Shown here one piece after another: positions 14,245-29,200 of a stretch of 64,000 bases of DNA (its first letter is position 1; the number at the start of each line of letters is the position of its first letter). The notes under the pieces were generated by a model. The model did not search any database. It saw nothing but the letters and a program-made list of their open reading frames with translations, and had not been told where the DNA came from. The position numbers and the translations under genes are program-made. The DNA is from JABWCQ01 sp964530625 (GTDB taxonomy: Bacteria > Electryoneota > RPQS01): the NCBI GenBank assembly GCA_964530625.1, contig CAZHAK010000006.1, forward strand, positions 79,401 through 143,400, read 5' to 3'.

Positions 14245-17200
14245 ATGAGGTCCAAGACTCCTTTTGTGTGGCTTGTGTCAGCAGTGACGGCACTCTTTGT
14301 GCTGCTGCTTCCACAGCAGGCTAATGCTCAGATCAACGCTGATCTGCAAATAGTCGCCATATGTATCGAAGACTCTCTGCTTCCCCCGAACGGCATCATC
14401 GACGAACTCGGTGACGTTCTACGGTTGACCGCCAGAGCCGCATACGTAGACAATTATTGCGACTCGATTGACGTCGGCCTTGATCCGCTGCCGGATCTTG
14501 GTGTGCTGATTCCAGCGCTTTATCCGACGATCGTTATCAACTGCCCGTCGGGTGTCACAAACAGCTTGTACGAGATGCAGACAACTGTGCAGCTCGGTCA
14601 AGGGCTTGCCGGTCCAAATCTGGACAGTTGTTTGGTGACGTCCGTGCTAACCTTCCATCCGGAAGGTGTGGCAGTTCCAGCGGGTGCCCCGCTTGATTTT
14701 GGTATTACGTGGTTTGGGTTTGCCAATACGCCCCCTCCGGGCGGACAGGCGACTGTCTGTTTGGACGCGGGATACAGTATCGCCGCGCCCTGCTCGATCA
14801 ACTCGGGTTGCGCGTTTCTTCAGTTTTCTGAAGCAGGCGGTATCAAATTTGACGGTATCGTAGCAATCGGTGACTCGATCTGGCTGGATTCCGCTTTGGC
14901 GGTCACGCTGGACTCGATGGCCGGTGGTGACACGCTTATCTGGAATGGTTCAGGTTTGACCTGTGACACGGATGACGATACGTTGTACTGGGGTGACACG
15001 ATTATTGTGGCGCCGTGCTTCTACGAAAACGGTTTGGTCAATGCGTGTGCCAATGACACCATCTGGCTCTACCGCTACGAGTGGGATGCCGCCGGCGGTG
15101 ACATCTGGCCCGATGACGCAGCACTAATTGACTCGTTCCCCTGTGTGCGTCCGGTAGATAACTCACCGCCGACCCTGGACCAGGTCTGTATTGACTCCTG
15201 CACGATTATCCAAAACAATTATTTGGATAATGATTCAATTGCGGGTTGCGGAGACGTTTTCCGTATCTGGTTGTCCACTGTGCAGAACGGTCTTCCGACG
15301 CAAAACAATCCTGCCAATAACTGTGACGGTGACAGCGTCTTCCTCGATAACTTCGCAGCATTGTGGCACAACTGGGGTATTGACTGCGATACGGTTTCGC
15401 AGAATTTTGACGTTTCATGGATGGCTGTTGATTTCCGGGATATCGTTCCGGCGGGTGCGCGCTTCCCTGTCAATGAAGATTCAATCCATCTTTGCTCGCT
15501 GGACAGTGTCTGGGTTTCCAACCGCTTTGGAGTTAGCGCAAATCCCGGTGCCGCAAATGACTTGATGTGGATTGATATTCCCATTGACACCGCGCATTGG
15601 GACTCCTTGGAAATGTGTATCCAGGAAGCCTTGATTGCCGGTGACACCATTTACGTTTACTCTCTTGACGACGCTGGTAACGCCTCGAATCCCGTAGCCT
15701 TTGGCGATACCGCAGGCACCTTAGTCGGCTGTGATATCTGCTTGGACAATCAGCCTCCGCTCCTGCCGGGTAGTGAAGTTTATTGGTCATACGACGGCGT
15801 GGACAATTACTGCAACCAACGCTTCTCTCCTTATGATAGCGCGCTGGCTTCGTACTTTACGAACTTGGCTCCGGATTCAATCCGTTGGTACTTGGATGCG
15901 GTTGACTCGGTCTATGATACGACGGACTACATTCACAACCTGCAAAAGGTTTATCTGATCGGTTTTGACGTCAGAGTGATTCCGGATGATGATCCGGACA
16001 CCCCGAGCGGCGCCATCATTAGCTCCCTTGATTATTACCATCCGATGGCTGAGCCGGATTCCAGCAACTGGGATTGGCGCTCGCCCTATGTTCCCGGATT
16101 AGACTCAAGCGCTTGCTTTACATGGTATGGAAAGAACGGACCTGACAGCCTTGATCCGCGATTTAATTTCCTGGCAAACTACTGCCCGTGGGGCATGTTG
16201 GTTGGTATTACCGAAGCACGCTATATGGACGCCGGTGGTTGTAACGCCATTTGGGGTTCCGACCACGACGGTATCACGAGCATTCTTGACGGCTACACGC
16301 AGTTGAACGCTCTCTATGCTGTGGTTGATTCCTGCTTCCCGACCACGACGATTGCTCTTGACCTTGATACATTGCAAGGTCCGGCGCTTCCCTTGGGTCC
16401 GGATTATGCCGGCATCATCGATCCTTATCTGTGGACTGATGGCGACGCGTTGCCGTGGCTTCAGTTTAAGGCTCGCCGCTGGTTCACGCAAGGTCTGCTT
16501 GATACCTGTTTGGCTGAAGATCTTTGCTACACGGTTCGTTTGGACTCTATCTATACACAGGGTCCGTGGCCCTTTGGCGCCGCCGATTCGATCTACTATG
16601 ATCATACCGACGCCGTGAATGGCTCGCATACCCGTGTTTGCGAGAGTCTGCCGTTCTTCTTTAATGATATTCAGACCGACACCATCGCTTTCGAGTGGGG
16701 TATGCTTGGTCCGAACGGCAGTCCGCTGCCCGACGGTCTCTATTGTATGCGCTTGGAACTTCAGGATAATGCGGGCAACGTCTACCTTGGCGATTCGCTC
16801 TGCCTCTGGATTAACGGCCTTGGTCCGGAGATTGACTCCATTAATGTGGTCAATGAGATCCTTGACTGTAACATGAACTTCTTCGCCGGTGAATCCCTCT
16901 GTGTTTGGTTGCAGACGGACACCAGCGCGCAGTTTGTGATGTTCGACTTCTCCTGTATTCTCAACATTGATAGTGTTGCCTCCGCTTATGACACCATTTG
17001 GGTCAATACGCCGTACAGCACGGACAACGCGACCTATAAGCGTTGGTACGCGTGCCTGGAGGTTGACCTCGCAATGATTGATACTGCAGATGTCACGAAC
17101 AATGATTATCAGATTGACGAGTATGACGTCACCTGTGTCAATGCCGGAACCTTTGGAATCATTCAAGTCCTTGCCTTCGATTCAGACAGCAACAGCACTG

Positions 17201-20200
17201 CTGCGACCAACCTGACCCCGACGTGCAACAATATCGCCCTGTTAGGCGAGAGCCGTTGCCCGCGTATCGTTGGGCCGATTGAATTCTGGTTCTTTGATCC
17301 GGATACCATCTTCCCCGCAGGTGTGGTCAACTTGGGTGACAGTATAAACAGCCTGTTCGCTGGTTTCGATGACTTTGGCCCGATGCCGATGTGGAATGCA
17401 ATTTCACCGGGATCGGTTGACTCGAGCGGTGCCTATGACGCGATCACGAACCCGGCTCATGACCAACGTCACGACTCGGTCTTCGTTCGTATCCTATTGG
17501 ATACGCTGTCGATCACGAATTGGGACCTCGGTGCTGATACCACCTATCATGATACCTTGGTGCTCGAATTCCGCAATCCGAATACCGTTGAAAACCGTCG
17601 CCGTCAAATCCGTAAACCGTTGTTTATTCCGACGTGTACGAATCTTGATGGATCGGTCGGCTGTGAAGATCCCGACAACAATACAATCTATGATGGTCGT
17701 CTGGAAATTGACGAGCACAACCTTGCGTTAGCCGAATTCCGCTACCAGTGGAATGGCACGTGGTTCATCAATGCCGGTACCGACAGCCAGATGCTTGTTC
17801 CGATCACCGGCCAGGACACTATTATTGTATCGGCCTGGACCGTGGACGGCGATTCGTTCCAGGTTCTTGGAAATGATACGATTTACCTGATTTGTGATAC
17901 CACCGACGCGGTGTTGGATGTTGACAACGACAATCCAGAATTCCTCGAGTGGACTGGTATTGCCCCCGGTGTTCGCCAGCCCGGCACCCATAGCACAGCG
18001 ACTGTCGAGAATGCGGGCTGGGATGATGACTGTGGCTTCCGTTATGCCGACGGCGATACGTTCCAATTGGTGGTTCATGCCGATGAACAGGTTCACTATG
18101 ATCCGAACGCCTACCCGAACGAAGACGGCAGCGAAATGGTCGGTGGCGATTGGAAGATAACAGGTAACTGGCAGATCTCGCTTGTGGACAGCACAGCAGG
18201 TCAACTGATCGTCTGGAATGGCGGCCTCGATACTATTATGGTAGAGTTGATCTCGGTTCTGCCGGAAAGCTTGGATACGGACGAATGGGCCTACACGCTC
18301 ACGGGTCGTATCTACAATCTGCCAGCCGACACCTTTATCTATAATAGCTGTTTCGTTATCCGCGGCGCGTGGGATCAGGGTGCCAACCCCGGTCGTTACA
18401 ATCAGCCGCCATTTAGCGATGCCTTTGAAGAAGACAGCTTTGAAGATACTACCTTCTGTCTGCACCTGATTCCTTGTGATCCGTGGGCCGACGGTTGTCC
18501 TGATGTCTATGGACCGGACTTGATTAATGGTTGGATTGCGCCTGAAGACACCAACATTACTGTGTGCGCGACGATCATCGAAACCTGCGAAATCACGGAC
18601 TGTGTTCCGGGAACGCATGCCGACTCGATTCGCGTCGTCGAAGGTGACTTCCAGCGGATTACTGACGACCCGAACCCGTGGGTGGTTCCGGACAGCGTCG
18701 GCGCTTGGTTCCTCTATGATAACGGCTTGGGCGACACGCTCGGCTGGGCCCGTATGTACTACTGGTGGTTGAGGGCTGACTCTTCAGATCTGGCCACGAT
18801 TTGGTGCGACGGCGATTATCTTGATTTCGAAATCCGCTTCGTGACATGGGAAGGTGTGGCTGATTCCATGACCTTCGATAGCTGTGTGCAGGTGGATGTG
18901 AACGAACCGCGCTGGGTTAATTGGGTGATTGAAGACTCTACTTTCAATGATCTTGATTGGCTGGGTGCCAATGAACCTTGCTTTGATCCTGATCAGCCGC
19001 TTATTCTTTCCGGAACGCTGACAGATGACAACATTGATTGCAGCCCGGCAGATGGAATCGGTATCGATACATCAAAAATTTGGGCCGACCTTTCGGTCCT
19101 GTTGGGAGACGCGTCTGCAGACAGTGTCAAGCCAGACACCGTGTGGTATAATGCCGCTACCAGCACTGCCATTGCATTCTGGTTTATCACTCTGGATTCT
19201 AACTTCTATTGTCTGAATACGCTCGAGCCGTACTTCCGCTTCCATGCGGGCCACGACTCAATCGGTCACCACGACCGCGAGCTGTTCATGCAAGATACAC
19301 TTAAAGTATGTTCGGACTGCGTGCCGCCGGCGATCTTTACGTCAGATGCGTGGTGCGAATGCGACAGTGCGCTTGCCGCAATTGAAACCGACACTTTGAA
19401 TCCTGTTCATGTTCTTCCGACTGATCTTCCGTACCTTAGCTTTGGCTCGGAAGTTACGTTCAAGATCGGTGTTGTCGACGCGGATCACGATTCAAGTCTG
19501 GGCCTTCCACACGAAGCCTATGCGGATCTTTCAACTATTGATCCGGCCTTGAGTTGGACCATAAACGATGCCTATTACGAGACCAACACTGACGCCGCAA
19601 TTGATACCGCGTGTTACGTATGGGGTCTTGGTTGTGACGGTGGTACCTCATTCTTCTTGGATTCGATGTACCACAATGGCGATACCATTTGGGTGAACTT
19701 CGCATTGGCTGACAGTGTCGGCAATGTGGATACTATCTTGTACGCTATCGCTATCTTTGACTCATTGCCGCCGATCGTAGACTTCATCTACACGATTGGT
19801 GATGACTCGATTCGCGCCTATATCTCGCCGGGCGACGACCACATTCATGTTTATGCCGACATTAACGGTTATGTGAATGACTTGGTCAGCGCGCCGGAAC
19901 ATGTTTGGGCTGACTTCTCGCAATTCCAGTGTGACTCGGCTTCCAAGAGCTGGTACGACACCGTTTACGCAAACTACGTTGAGCACCTCGGTGGCGATAA
20001 CTACCGCGCATGGTGGGGCTGGTATCCAGGTTCGTGGACAGGTAACCCGCTCGACATCAATTATCTGATTCCGGGTGATACGACGTCGCTGCCGTGGGAC
20101 ACGCTGTCTGCTTGCGAATCTTGCTCGACTTGGAATGTCGGCGCCGAAGGTTGGTATGACTCGATCTGGGTTTATGTCACCGACGAAGCCTGTAATATGG

Positions 20201-23200
20201 GCCAGCACTTCAACGTCTTTGAAGTCTCTGGTTGCGATTCGACGACTCCGGGTCTGGACAGCGTCTGGGTTTGGGGTAACGGCTGCAAGTCGCCGGGTTG
20301 GATCTCATCCACTCCGTTGGACAGCGGTCACATTGAAGTCTGGGCTTGGATGGACACGACATTCAACGCCTTGGCTGATACGCTGACGATTGACTCCCTG
20401 CAGGCGAACTTCATTCAACTTGGTTCCCCGCGTTACGATTGGACTGACTGGACCGTGCCGCAGTTCTATGGTGGCTGGCCCGTTTACGGTGTGAATCCTG
20501 TTCCGGATTCAACCCGTTGGGATACCATGACTGTGAATGGCCGTGTCCGCTTGATTGGCAAGTGGCTGTGGCTGACGGCCGACGGGCTTGGTGACTGTGA
20601 AGAGGTGACCGTCGCGGTCAAGTCCATCCGTCAAACGGGATTGGGCGGAGCGCACGGTTACTATATGGATGTCGAGTACGGTACGGCTCGTGTTGACACG
20701 ACCCGCCCGGTGATCTACGATATGCGTGTTCACAGTTCGACCGTTTCCGATGCTGAAACCACATGGGTGACTCCGAACTATCCGTTGTATGTCGACTTCT
20801 ATGCCGTTGACACGGGTTGCTCGCTGAACACCGACCACATCGGTTTCGATCTTACGCATGACGAAGGCGGCCCCGGACCGTTTATCACGTTCTGTGGTGG
20901 TATTCTGGATTCGCTGTGGTCATGGGATACGTTGGCCTTTGAAGTAATGTGGTACAGTGGCTATGACACGCTGAATCCGATTAACCTCGACAGCGCAGCC
21001 TGCGCCGACAGTATCTGCATTCGCTTCACCGGTACGCCGCTCTTCGGTGATACCTGTAACTTGATTGACCTCGACGACCTGACTGGTTGCGTAGAAGCTC
21101 ATATTGAAGACTGTCTGTCCAATCCGGCTATCCCGGTGCAGAAGACGGTCACGACGGACGATCGTCCTCCGCAATACGTGAACAGCGTGCCGTGGGGTGA
21201 CTACACATTCGTCACCGGCTTCCCAGGCGACCCGGATTCCGTAGGCATTGACTCCGTCCTTGTCCTGCAGAACTCGAACTACAATCTCGATTGGGACAGC
21301 ACCCTGTATGTCTACGTGATCGTGGACAACTGGCCCGGCGATACCCTGATGTCGTGGACGAAGACTTGGATTGATTTCACAGGCTTCTTGAATACACCTA
21401 TTCAACATCCTGACTCGATCTACTACAACATTGACGGTATGCACCGTGACTCGCTCTTGTGGGTGATCCCGCTGTATGACGGTGGCGGCCCGCTGTTTGA
21501 CGTGAATGTTCTGTCGAATCGCTACTGGTATGAACTGCGCTTGTCCGACTCGCTATGCAACTCTGACTCGCTGTTCTGCTCGATTCTCGACAGCGCCGTT
21601 TCGATGACCATCCAGAACTGGAACTCGCCGAATCCCGGCATGATCCTGCTCTGCGATTCAAATACGGTGGCTTGCTCCGATACAGACTATGTTGATCAAT
21701 ACAACATGGCCCTTTGGAATGACGAAAAGGTTTCGCCTGATCTGACTCACGAGAACCTCTATAAGATATACACATCCCCGGGCAACTGGAGCTGGTTCTC
21801 GCACGAAGATGAAAACACGACTCGCTTCTTTATCTTTGTTCAGGACAGCGTGCTGCAGTGCGACGGTATTGACAACGACGCCGACGGTCTCTTTGACGAA
21901 ATCGGTGAAGGTGTGGACTTCTATACCGCCGACCTGCGCATCAACACGATGCCGCAAGTCGCACACGTTGACTCTATGAACGTAGACGGTGTCTGGATTG
22001 ATTACCTCTGGTACGCTGACAACTTCAGTGAACACGAGTACCAGGTTGACTTGTTCATCAGCGATATCTACGGACATCGCGATACGTTGACGTGTGACGG
22101 CGGTACGGCTCTGACATTCTACGAAGACGAAACTTGCCCGACAGGGGAAGACCTCTACTTCTGGAACAACGGTGTGCAACTCACAGTTCGCGTGAACAAC
22201 ACTTTTGACCCTGATGTGCATTTGCACGACCTGACAGCAGATGACAGTGTGTTTGTCTTCGCGTCCTTTGACTCCATTCAGATTGACGTTTTCGATCCAT
22301 ACATTCTGAATGAGCCCGGTGAACCTGGATCCGGTGTCGACTTGAGCCCTGACAACTCGGAAGATAGTACGACATGGAATGGGACTGCTTCATCGACTAT
22401 TCAGCTTGTTGATCCGTTTAACAATGTTGTCGCTTCGTTCTATCAGACATACTACGATGATACGTTGTTCTACAACGAAGGTCCGTTGACGCTGTCGGAT
22501 ACAACTGAGACGTTGGAAGGTTTGTCGGATGGTATCTACACGATTCGCATCACCACTCTTGACCGCGTCGGTAACTCCTGCGACTTTGAATGGTCGTTCA
22601 TCCTTGACCGTGAATGCCCGGAAATTTACGAAGCGTATGCTTCGCGCCCGGGTCTGAATACTCCTGTTGATTCCCTGCTCGCTTCGTGGGATTATGTCGA
22701 ACTCTACGCGCATATCGCCGACTCGCTCGACGGTGTGGACAGTGTGGTCTTTGAATACGCCTTCGACGCTAACCGCGACGGCAACGTGGACGCCCTGTCT
22801 TACTGGCAGAACGTCAACCTCTTGACCGACGAAGGTCAGGCTTGGGACACCGAGTATCCGTTTAACGCTTACTGGAATATCCGCAACCTGCCGTGGTCGT
22901 CTGAGGACACCCTTGGATTGCCGCCGGTGAATCCGGATGGTTCCTGCACGAACCTGTACTTCGTCCGCGTGCGCGCCTTCGATATCTACGGTCATGAGTG
23001 CCGTGATACGTTCGCCGTGAACATCACCGACGATATCGCGCCGCTGGCCTATATCAAACTGTTTGATGATTACCCTGTGATTGACGGCCCGACTGGTCCG
23101 CAGAGCTCGTTGGTTCAGTGCTTCAACCCGAACACCATGACAGATTCGCTGCTGCGTGTTTGTGCGGATGACTGGATTGACACGAGCTTGTACTATGACC

Positions 23201-26200
23201 CGATTCCTGGCGACACGTTTACTACATTCGGCGATTGGTTTGACCTGTATGAAGGTGTATTCCAGTACAAGTTCTTCGATGCGCCTGGCGATGTTGTTCC
23301 GGGTAACCAAGATCCGACGGTCGGTTGGGTGAACCTGCCGAGCGGACAGCACGGGGACGGACAAGACACGATTGTCGCCCGTGACGATTGGACGCAGGAC
23401 TTCTGTATCAACTGGAACGTGTCCGACCTCGCAAGCGGTCAGTATAACTTGCGCATGGTGGGTATCGACGTCTGCGGTAACTACGACTATCTGAACACTC
23501 CGGTGGTTACCTTCCGCGTCGAGTGTGATACGACTGAGCCTCTAGCCCTGATCTGCTTCCCCGAACCGGATATGTGCGTGACGAATTATCGTTGCGATTC
23601 AACGGTCTGGGTGCCAGTGCAGGCGTTGGCTCCGTTGTTTGCCGACATTGATTCGATTGCGTTCTTCTTTGTTGACTCACTGTCGATCCCGGGTTTGGGT
23701 ATTCATACCTTCCTTGGTGGTTCGACGGATCCTGATTCTATCGCTAACGGTCTGGCTTACTACAGCTCGACCGGATGGAATACGAATAACTTGTTGTCCG
23801 GCTACTACTGGCTGTATGCTGTAGCCTATGATACCAGCGCCCTGTTTGATACCGACCCGATTTGGACTCGCGTCTTCGTGGATAACACGATGCCAGAAGT
23901 GACCGCATGCTGGGTGGGTGAAGCCTATGGTGGCGATGACTTTATCGTTATCCAAACCATTAACGAAGGCAACTCGTTTGCGCTGCGTGCCAACGCTCAG
24001 GACAACCTCGGCTTGGATATAGATTGCGGTATCACCGGTGTGCAGTTCCAGATGCTGGACCGCTTCGGTAACTGGCGCAATCTTGAGCAGACCTTTAACT
24101 GGAACCAAGCATACGGCGCTGACGTCTTTGTCAGTCCGACCGACGGCTTTGATTCATCGCCTGATGTTGCAGGCTTCTATGAAGTCATCGTAAGCTTTGA
24201 CGAATTCGGCAATAGTCCGCTGGACTCGATGCGCTTCCGTGCCTACGCCATCGACAATGTCGAATGGGGTGACAACAACGTACAGGGCGACTACAACCGT
24301 GACTGTATGGTGGATCGCGACCTCGAGTGCGGCGTGGAGATTTGCTGCATGGCCATTGAAATTCGTGACGGAATCCCGGCCGGAACCAATCTGTGGTGCT
24401 TTAACCACGGCTGGTACCAGTGGGGAGTCCCGCAGTTCACGGCTCCCAGCACGCCGATCATTGACGGTGACAAATTCTCAACTTGCAACTACCAGAATCC
24501 GCTGGACACTCTGATGTTCATCGCCAATGTCGACGTCGACGTCGAAGACGAATGGTTGATGTACTTCAAGTATTGGAGAGCAGACGGTACTTCCGATACC
24601 TTCGATATTCCGAACAACTACACTCTGAACCCGGCTCTCCCGCGTAATGCGGACAGCGCTGTCGTTCTGCAAAGCACGTACGATACGGTTGGTGTCATCT
24701 GGACAGGCGCCCGCGCCTGGCTGGATAGCGCTGATGCCGCCGACGGCTTGGTCTATTCGCGTTGGGACTTCGTGGCCTATGTCGAAGACCTGACCGGCAA
24801 TATCGAATGGTGGTCGGATCAGAACTCTTGCTACATATATACGTTCTGTCCGCCGAACACGCCGATTACGGACGTCAGCTACGTTACCAATGACGTCAAC
24901 AATCCGGAAAACCGTGTCCGCGTGACTGAGCCTGTGGTTTGGACAGATGCAGAAACAGATACCATCGAAGTCCTCTACAACCGCACCACGGATCCGGGTT
25001 CAAACGATCCTGAAGCGCTGGTCCTGTTCTACGTGGATGCCGATGCAATTCGTAACTGCCATGATGATTCCGTCCAAGTGTTCAATATCGAACTTTGGAT
25101 GATGTTGGATGATACGACCCTCCAGAGCGTCTGTGACGGATCGCCGGTGGAAACGTTTGACTTCTTCGGTGACTTCAAGGCTTGGGATCAGTTCCCGCCG
25201 GACAACGGTACCGGCCAGTACGAGTTTGGTCTCTACTTTGATAATAGCTACCCGCCGGGTACTTACAACTTCTCAGCCGTCGTGAACTACATCGTTTACG
25301 CGCCGTTTGCGAACGACACGCTGAATGAAGGTGACGCTGATTGCGACCGCTTGATTGAAGTCTCGGACAGCACGCGTCTTGACCTCGTAGTCCGGATCGT
25401 GAATGTCAACGAGCCGCAAGTGGTCTACTGCTACCCGCCGTACGGCGATGTCTGTGGTGCCCATAACACCGTGCCGTTGTCGGCCAACGACGTCAGTGAT
25501 CCGGATTACTTCTCCGGTGAAATTGACACCGTATGGTTCCAGTACTGGGACGGCGATTCGTGGGAAGCGATCATTGACGCATACACAGGTCTTTCTTATG
25601 ACGCGAACCCGGGTTCGGCTTATGTCCGCTTCCAGTTCGACGAAAAGGAACTGCCCGGTATGGCTGGCTGGTACTATGAACGTCACGATAACCCGAACTA
25701 CTCCTGGTACGCCGAGCGCGACCTGTTCCCGGATGTGGCCGTCTACATTTGGAGCACAGGTACGTTCTATCCGATGTCTGACGTCGGTGGTGGCTTCTGG
25801 CAGGCTGATGTCTTCCTGAACCACGGCGATGACTCATGCTATGATTACTCGTTCGTCATTGACGCCAACGATAACAACGTCTGGGAAGCCAACGGTATTG
25901 ACCGCTGGATTGACGACCCGCGCAACATCGATTGGGAAAATCAAGACCCGATCGCTTACGACCGCTGCTCTGAAGACCAGATTGATGAAGTCTTTGGTGA
26001 AGATGCCGCCTTCTCGACAATCTGTCTTTGTGAATACGTGATCAACTACAACAGCACGTTGTATGGTGATGGTCACCACGAATTCAGAACCGTCGTCGGC
26101 TGGCACGATCAGGTTGCGTACCACGTGATCGAGAACCCGGCGCCCGGCGATTCGCTCCACGTCTTCTTTGTGGATAACGATGCGCCAGTCGCGACTCACG

Positions 26201-29200
26201 ACATTGAAGGCGAGAACTTCTGGCTGAACGGTGGTCATTGTGCCGACCCGTGGGAAACATCGTTCGTCACGGATATTCAACCCATCGACGGCGACTATAA
26301 CCTCGTGGTTGAAGATATCTGCGCGGTGATCTATCAGGTCTCGTTGACCAATAATCCGTTCATGGATTCAAGCTGGGTTAACGTGGACACGATCTACTCC
26401 GACGACGATATGGGTTGGGCCGAAGCTTGGCCGGGATTCTGGACAGCTTACGATCCGACTGCTGATAACATTGACAACGACGGTGACGGTTTGGTTGACG
26501 AAACCTATGACGTCCAGGCCGGTGATGGACGCGGTGAAGAGAACACGACGTTCTGGAGCCGTTCCATCGTGACCGACCATTGCGGTAACACCTATTGCAC
26601 GGTTGCCGAAAGCATCTATGTGGACGTTAGCGAACCGCGCGCCTGCATCGAGCTGGTTGGTGGTATCGAGCCAGGTGTCGACGGTAACGACGTGATCGTC
26701 GTCCCGGATAGCCGCGACCTGACCATCGTCGCTGTGAACCAGGATTATGCGGGCTTCGATCCGGCAATCCTTGGTGTCTTCCAATACCGTACCCTGAACC
26801 CGATCGGATCGTGGACCAATATCCAAGCCGATACGCTCAGTAACGATACTGTCCGTCACGTTGGTGATTCCTTGACCGCAACGTGGGATCTCTTGAGCTA
26901 CTTCCAGCAGACCGGCAACGATCCGGAAGGCTGGTACCAGTTGCGAGTGATTGCCATTGACACGGTTGGCAATACCGATATGTGCGACAACGATGTGTGC
27001 TACATCACGATCCGACTGAACGATACTCAGCCGGCCGCCCGGATCGAAGTCCATCAGATTTCAAATTCTGATACGACGGAGGTTGCCATCTCGTGTACGG
27101 TGGATTCATCCTACTACATTCATACGGGTGATCCGTACTGTATCCAGGCGTTCTTTGCGCCGACCAATATTGACACCGGTCTGGCTTCGCTGACCTTCCA
27201 GTACGCGGAAGTCAACGGTGGTGTGCCGTCCAACTGGCGCAACATTCAAACTATCTGGGATCCGATTGACAACGGCCTCGACGGCGACACCACCGAATGT
27301 GTGTGGTTCCAGCCGCAGCCGGAAGACGTCGGTGATCAAGAAATCTTCTGGATCCGTGTCATTGTAGAAGACTACAACGGCAATGATACTTCTGACGTCG
27401 TGGTTCTTTATGTGGACGGCATTGCCCCGACGGGTGATGGTCTTGCTACCGGAACCGTTCCTGTCGAAACCGCTTGCGGTGACCGTTGCCGCTTCGATAT
27501 CGCACCGGGACAAGCTCTGGTTACGATGACCTTTGATCCTGATATGCTGTCAGGCGAATTCAACGAAGACAATGTCTGGCTGACGGCTGCCCGTCAAGAC
27601 AGTATGCACGTCTGGGAAGTTGACAGCCTTGGCGACTCGTCACTGGTCTGGGTGCTGAATCCGTGGTACAGCCACAACTTCGGCGAAATGACCCGTCTTG
27701 ACGACGACGAGTGGTTCTTCGACTTCGGTGGTGATCTTTGCGACTACTGGGCAAATAATCTTGGTGGTGATGGCGGTGGTCTCGACTATGGCTGCTACGT
27801 ATTCATGGTTCACTTCACTGACTGTCAGGGTAATGAAGACTCTGTTGAGGTGACGACGGACTGTGACGAAAGCACGACCAACCTTGTCTGTATTGACTGC
27901 TACCCGACGGTTCCGGAACACACCGATATAACGTGGCTTGAGTATCAAGGCTATGACTGTGTCGATGAAGACGGCGTTACGCTGCGTGACGAAATTCTTG
28001 ATGGTACCACCGAGATCGGTGGCGATCAGGAAGTTGAAATCGGCGGAGTTATTCCGGATTACGAGCAGAGCATTCAGTACATGGTGTTGTATGTCGAAAG
28101 CGCGGATGCCGGTGTCGCCGAAACCGCGGTTGACACCTTCTGGTGGGATCAGGCATACAACTCGCACGACTATCCGGCATGGCATACCCACTGGTGGCTG
28201 GCCGATACAACGGACGAAGGCGACCTGATGTATCCGAGCGGTTACTACCGTGTTTGGGCGCGTGCTCATGACGCCATCTGCCAGATCGAGCCGCTTGAAA
28301 TGCTTGATGAGTTCTGGGTGCATGTTGATAACAACGAACCCGTTGGCGACATTACTCAGGTGAACGGTGAACCCGTTGTCGGTGATGAAGGCTTTGTCTA
28401 CGAAATCCATGCGGGCGACGATGACCCGGCGACCTTGTGGGTCGAGTGGACGGACGGCTTGACGCCGAATGACTCAACTCAAACGAATAACATTGTCCAG
28501 GTTTGGTGCAAGAATATTTGGCACCCGAACCAAGCTGATGCATGGACGTTGTGTGGTTATGTCCCGAGCCCGTGCAACCCGCACTATATCGAACTTGACC
28601 TGACCGGTATCACCTGTGGCGATTCGCTGCATGTCGTGCCAATCGTGCAAGATCGTTGGGCTAATGGTGACCTTGACGTCCAGCGTGTGATGAGCGCGTT
28701 TGACGAAGGCCACGCTATCAGTATCTACATCTATGATACCACGCCGCCGTCCTCCATGTTGTGGTCGGTCGGTGTCAGCGAAGAGCCGTGGTGTGATAGT
28801 GGCGGACGTCAGCAGGGCGTTGACGGCCTGTGGATTGTCAATCAGCAGACGCATTCGGTGAGCGTGGGTGCCTTGGGCGACCTGCACGACATTTGGTTGC
28901 ATGCCTTCACCACCATTGGTGATGACTGGCCGGTTCAGAGTGGCGACGTTCAGCGCGTATACTTCGAGTACAGCTTCGACGGCACCACTTGGTTCGAAAT
29001 CGGCGTGGATGAAGAGGACGAACAGCCTTGCGCATGGGGCGGCGACGAGCCGAATCCGTGGTGGGATGGCATTGATCACGATATCTTCTGGTCAGTGGTC
29101 TGGGATGTTTCCGGTCTTGCCGGTGACGTCATGGTCCGCAGCTGGGCGGAAGACGAGTGCGGCAATCTCGAAGAAATGGAGAACTACACGGTCTCGTTCG

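Noticed and set aside
16105..17166. Long antisense frames in the giant gene, such as this one and 22390-23364
   Set aside because: They arise from the codon bias of the sense strand (few TTA, CTA and TCA triplets), are rich in Arg/His/Val, and have no start signals.
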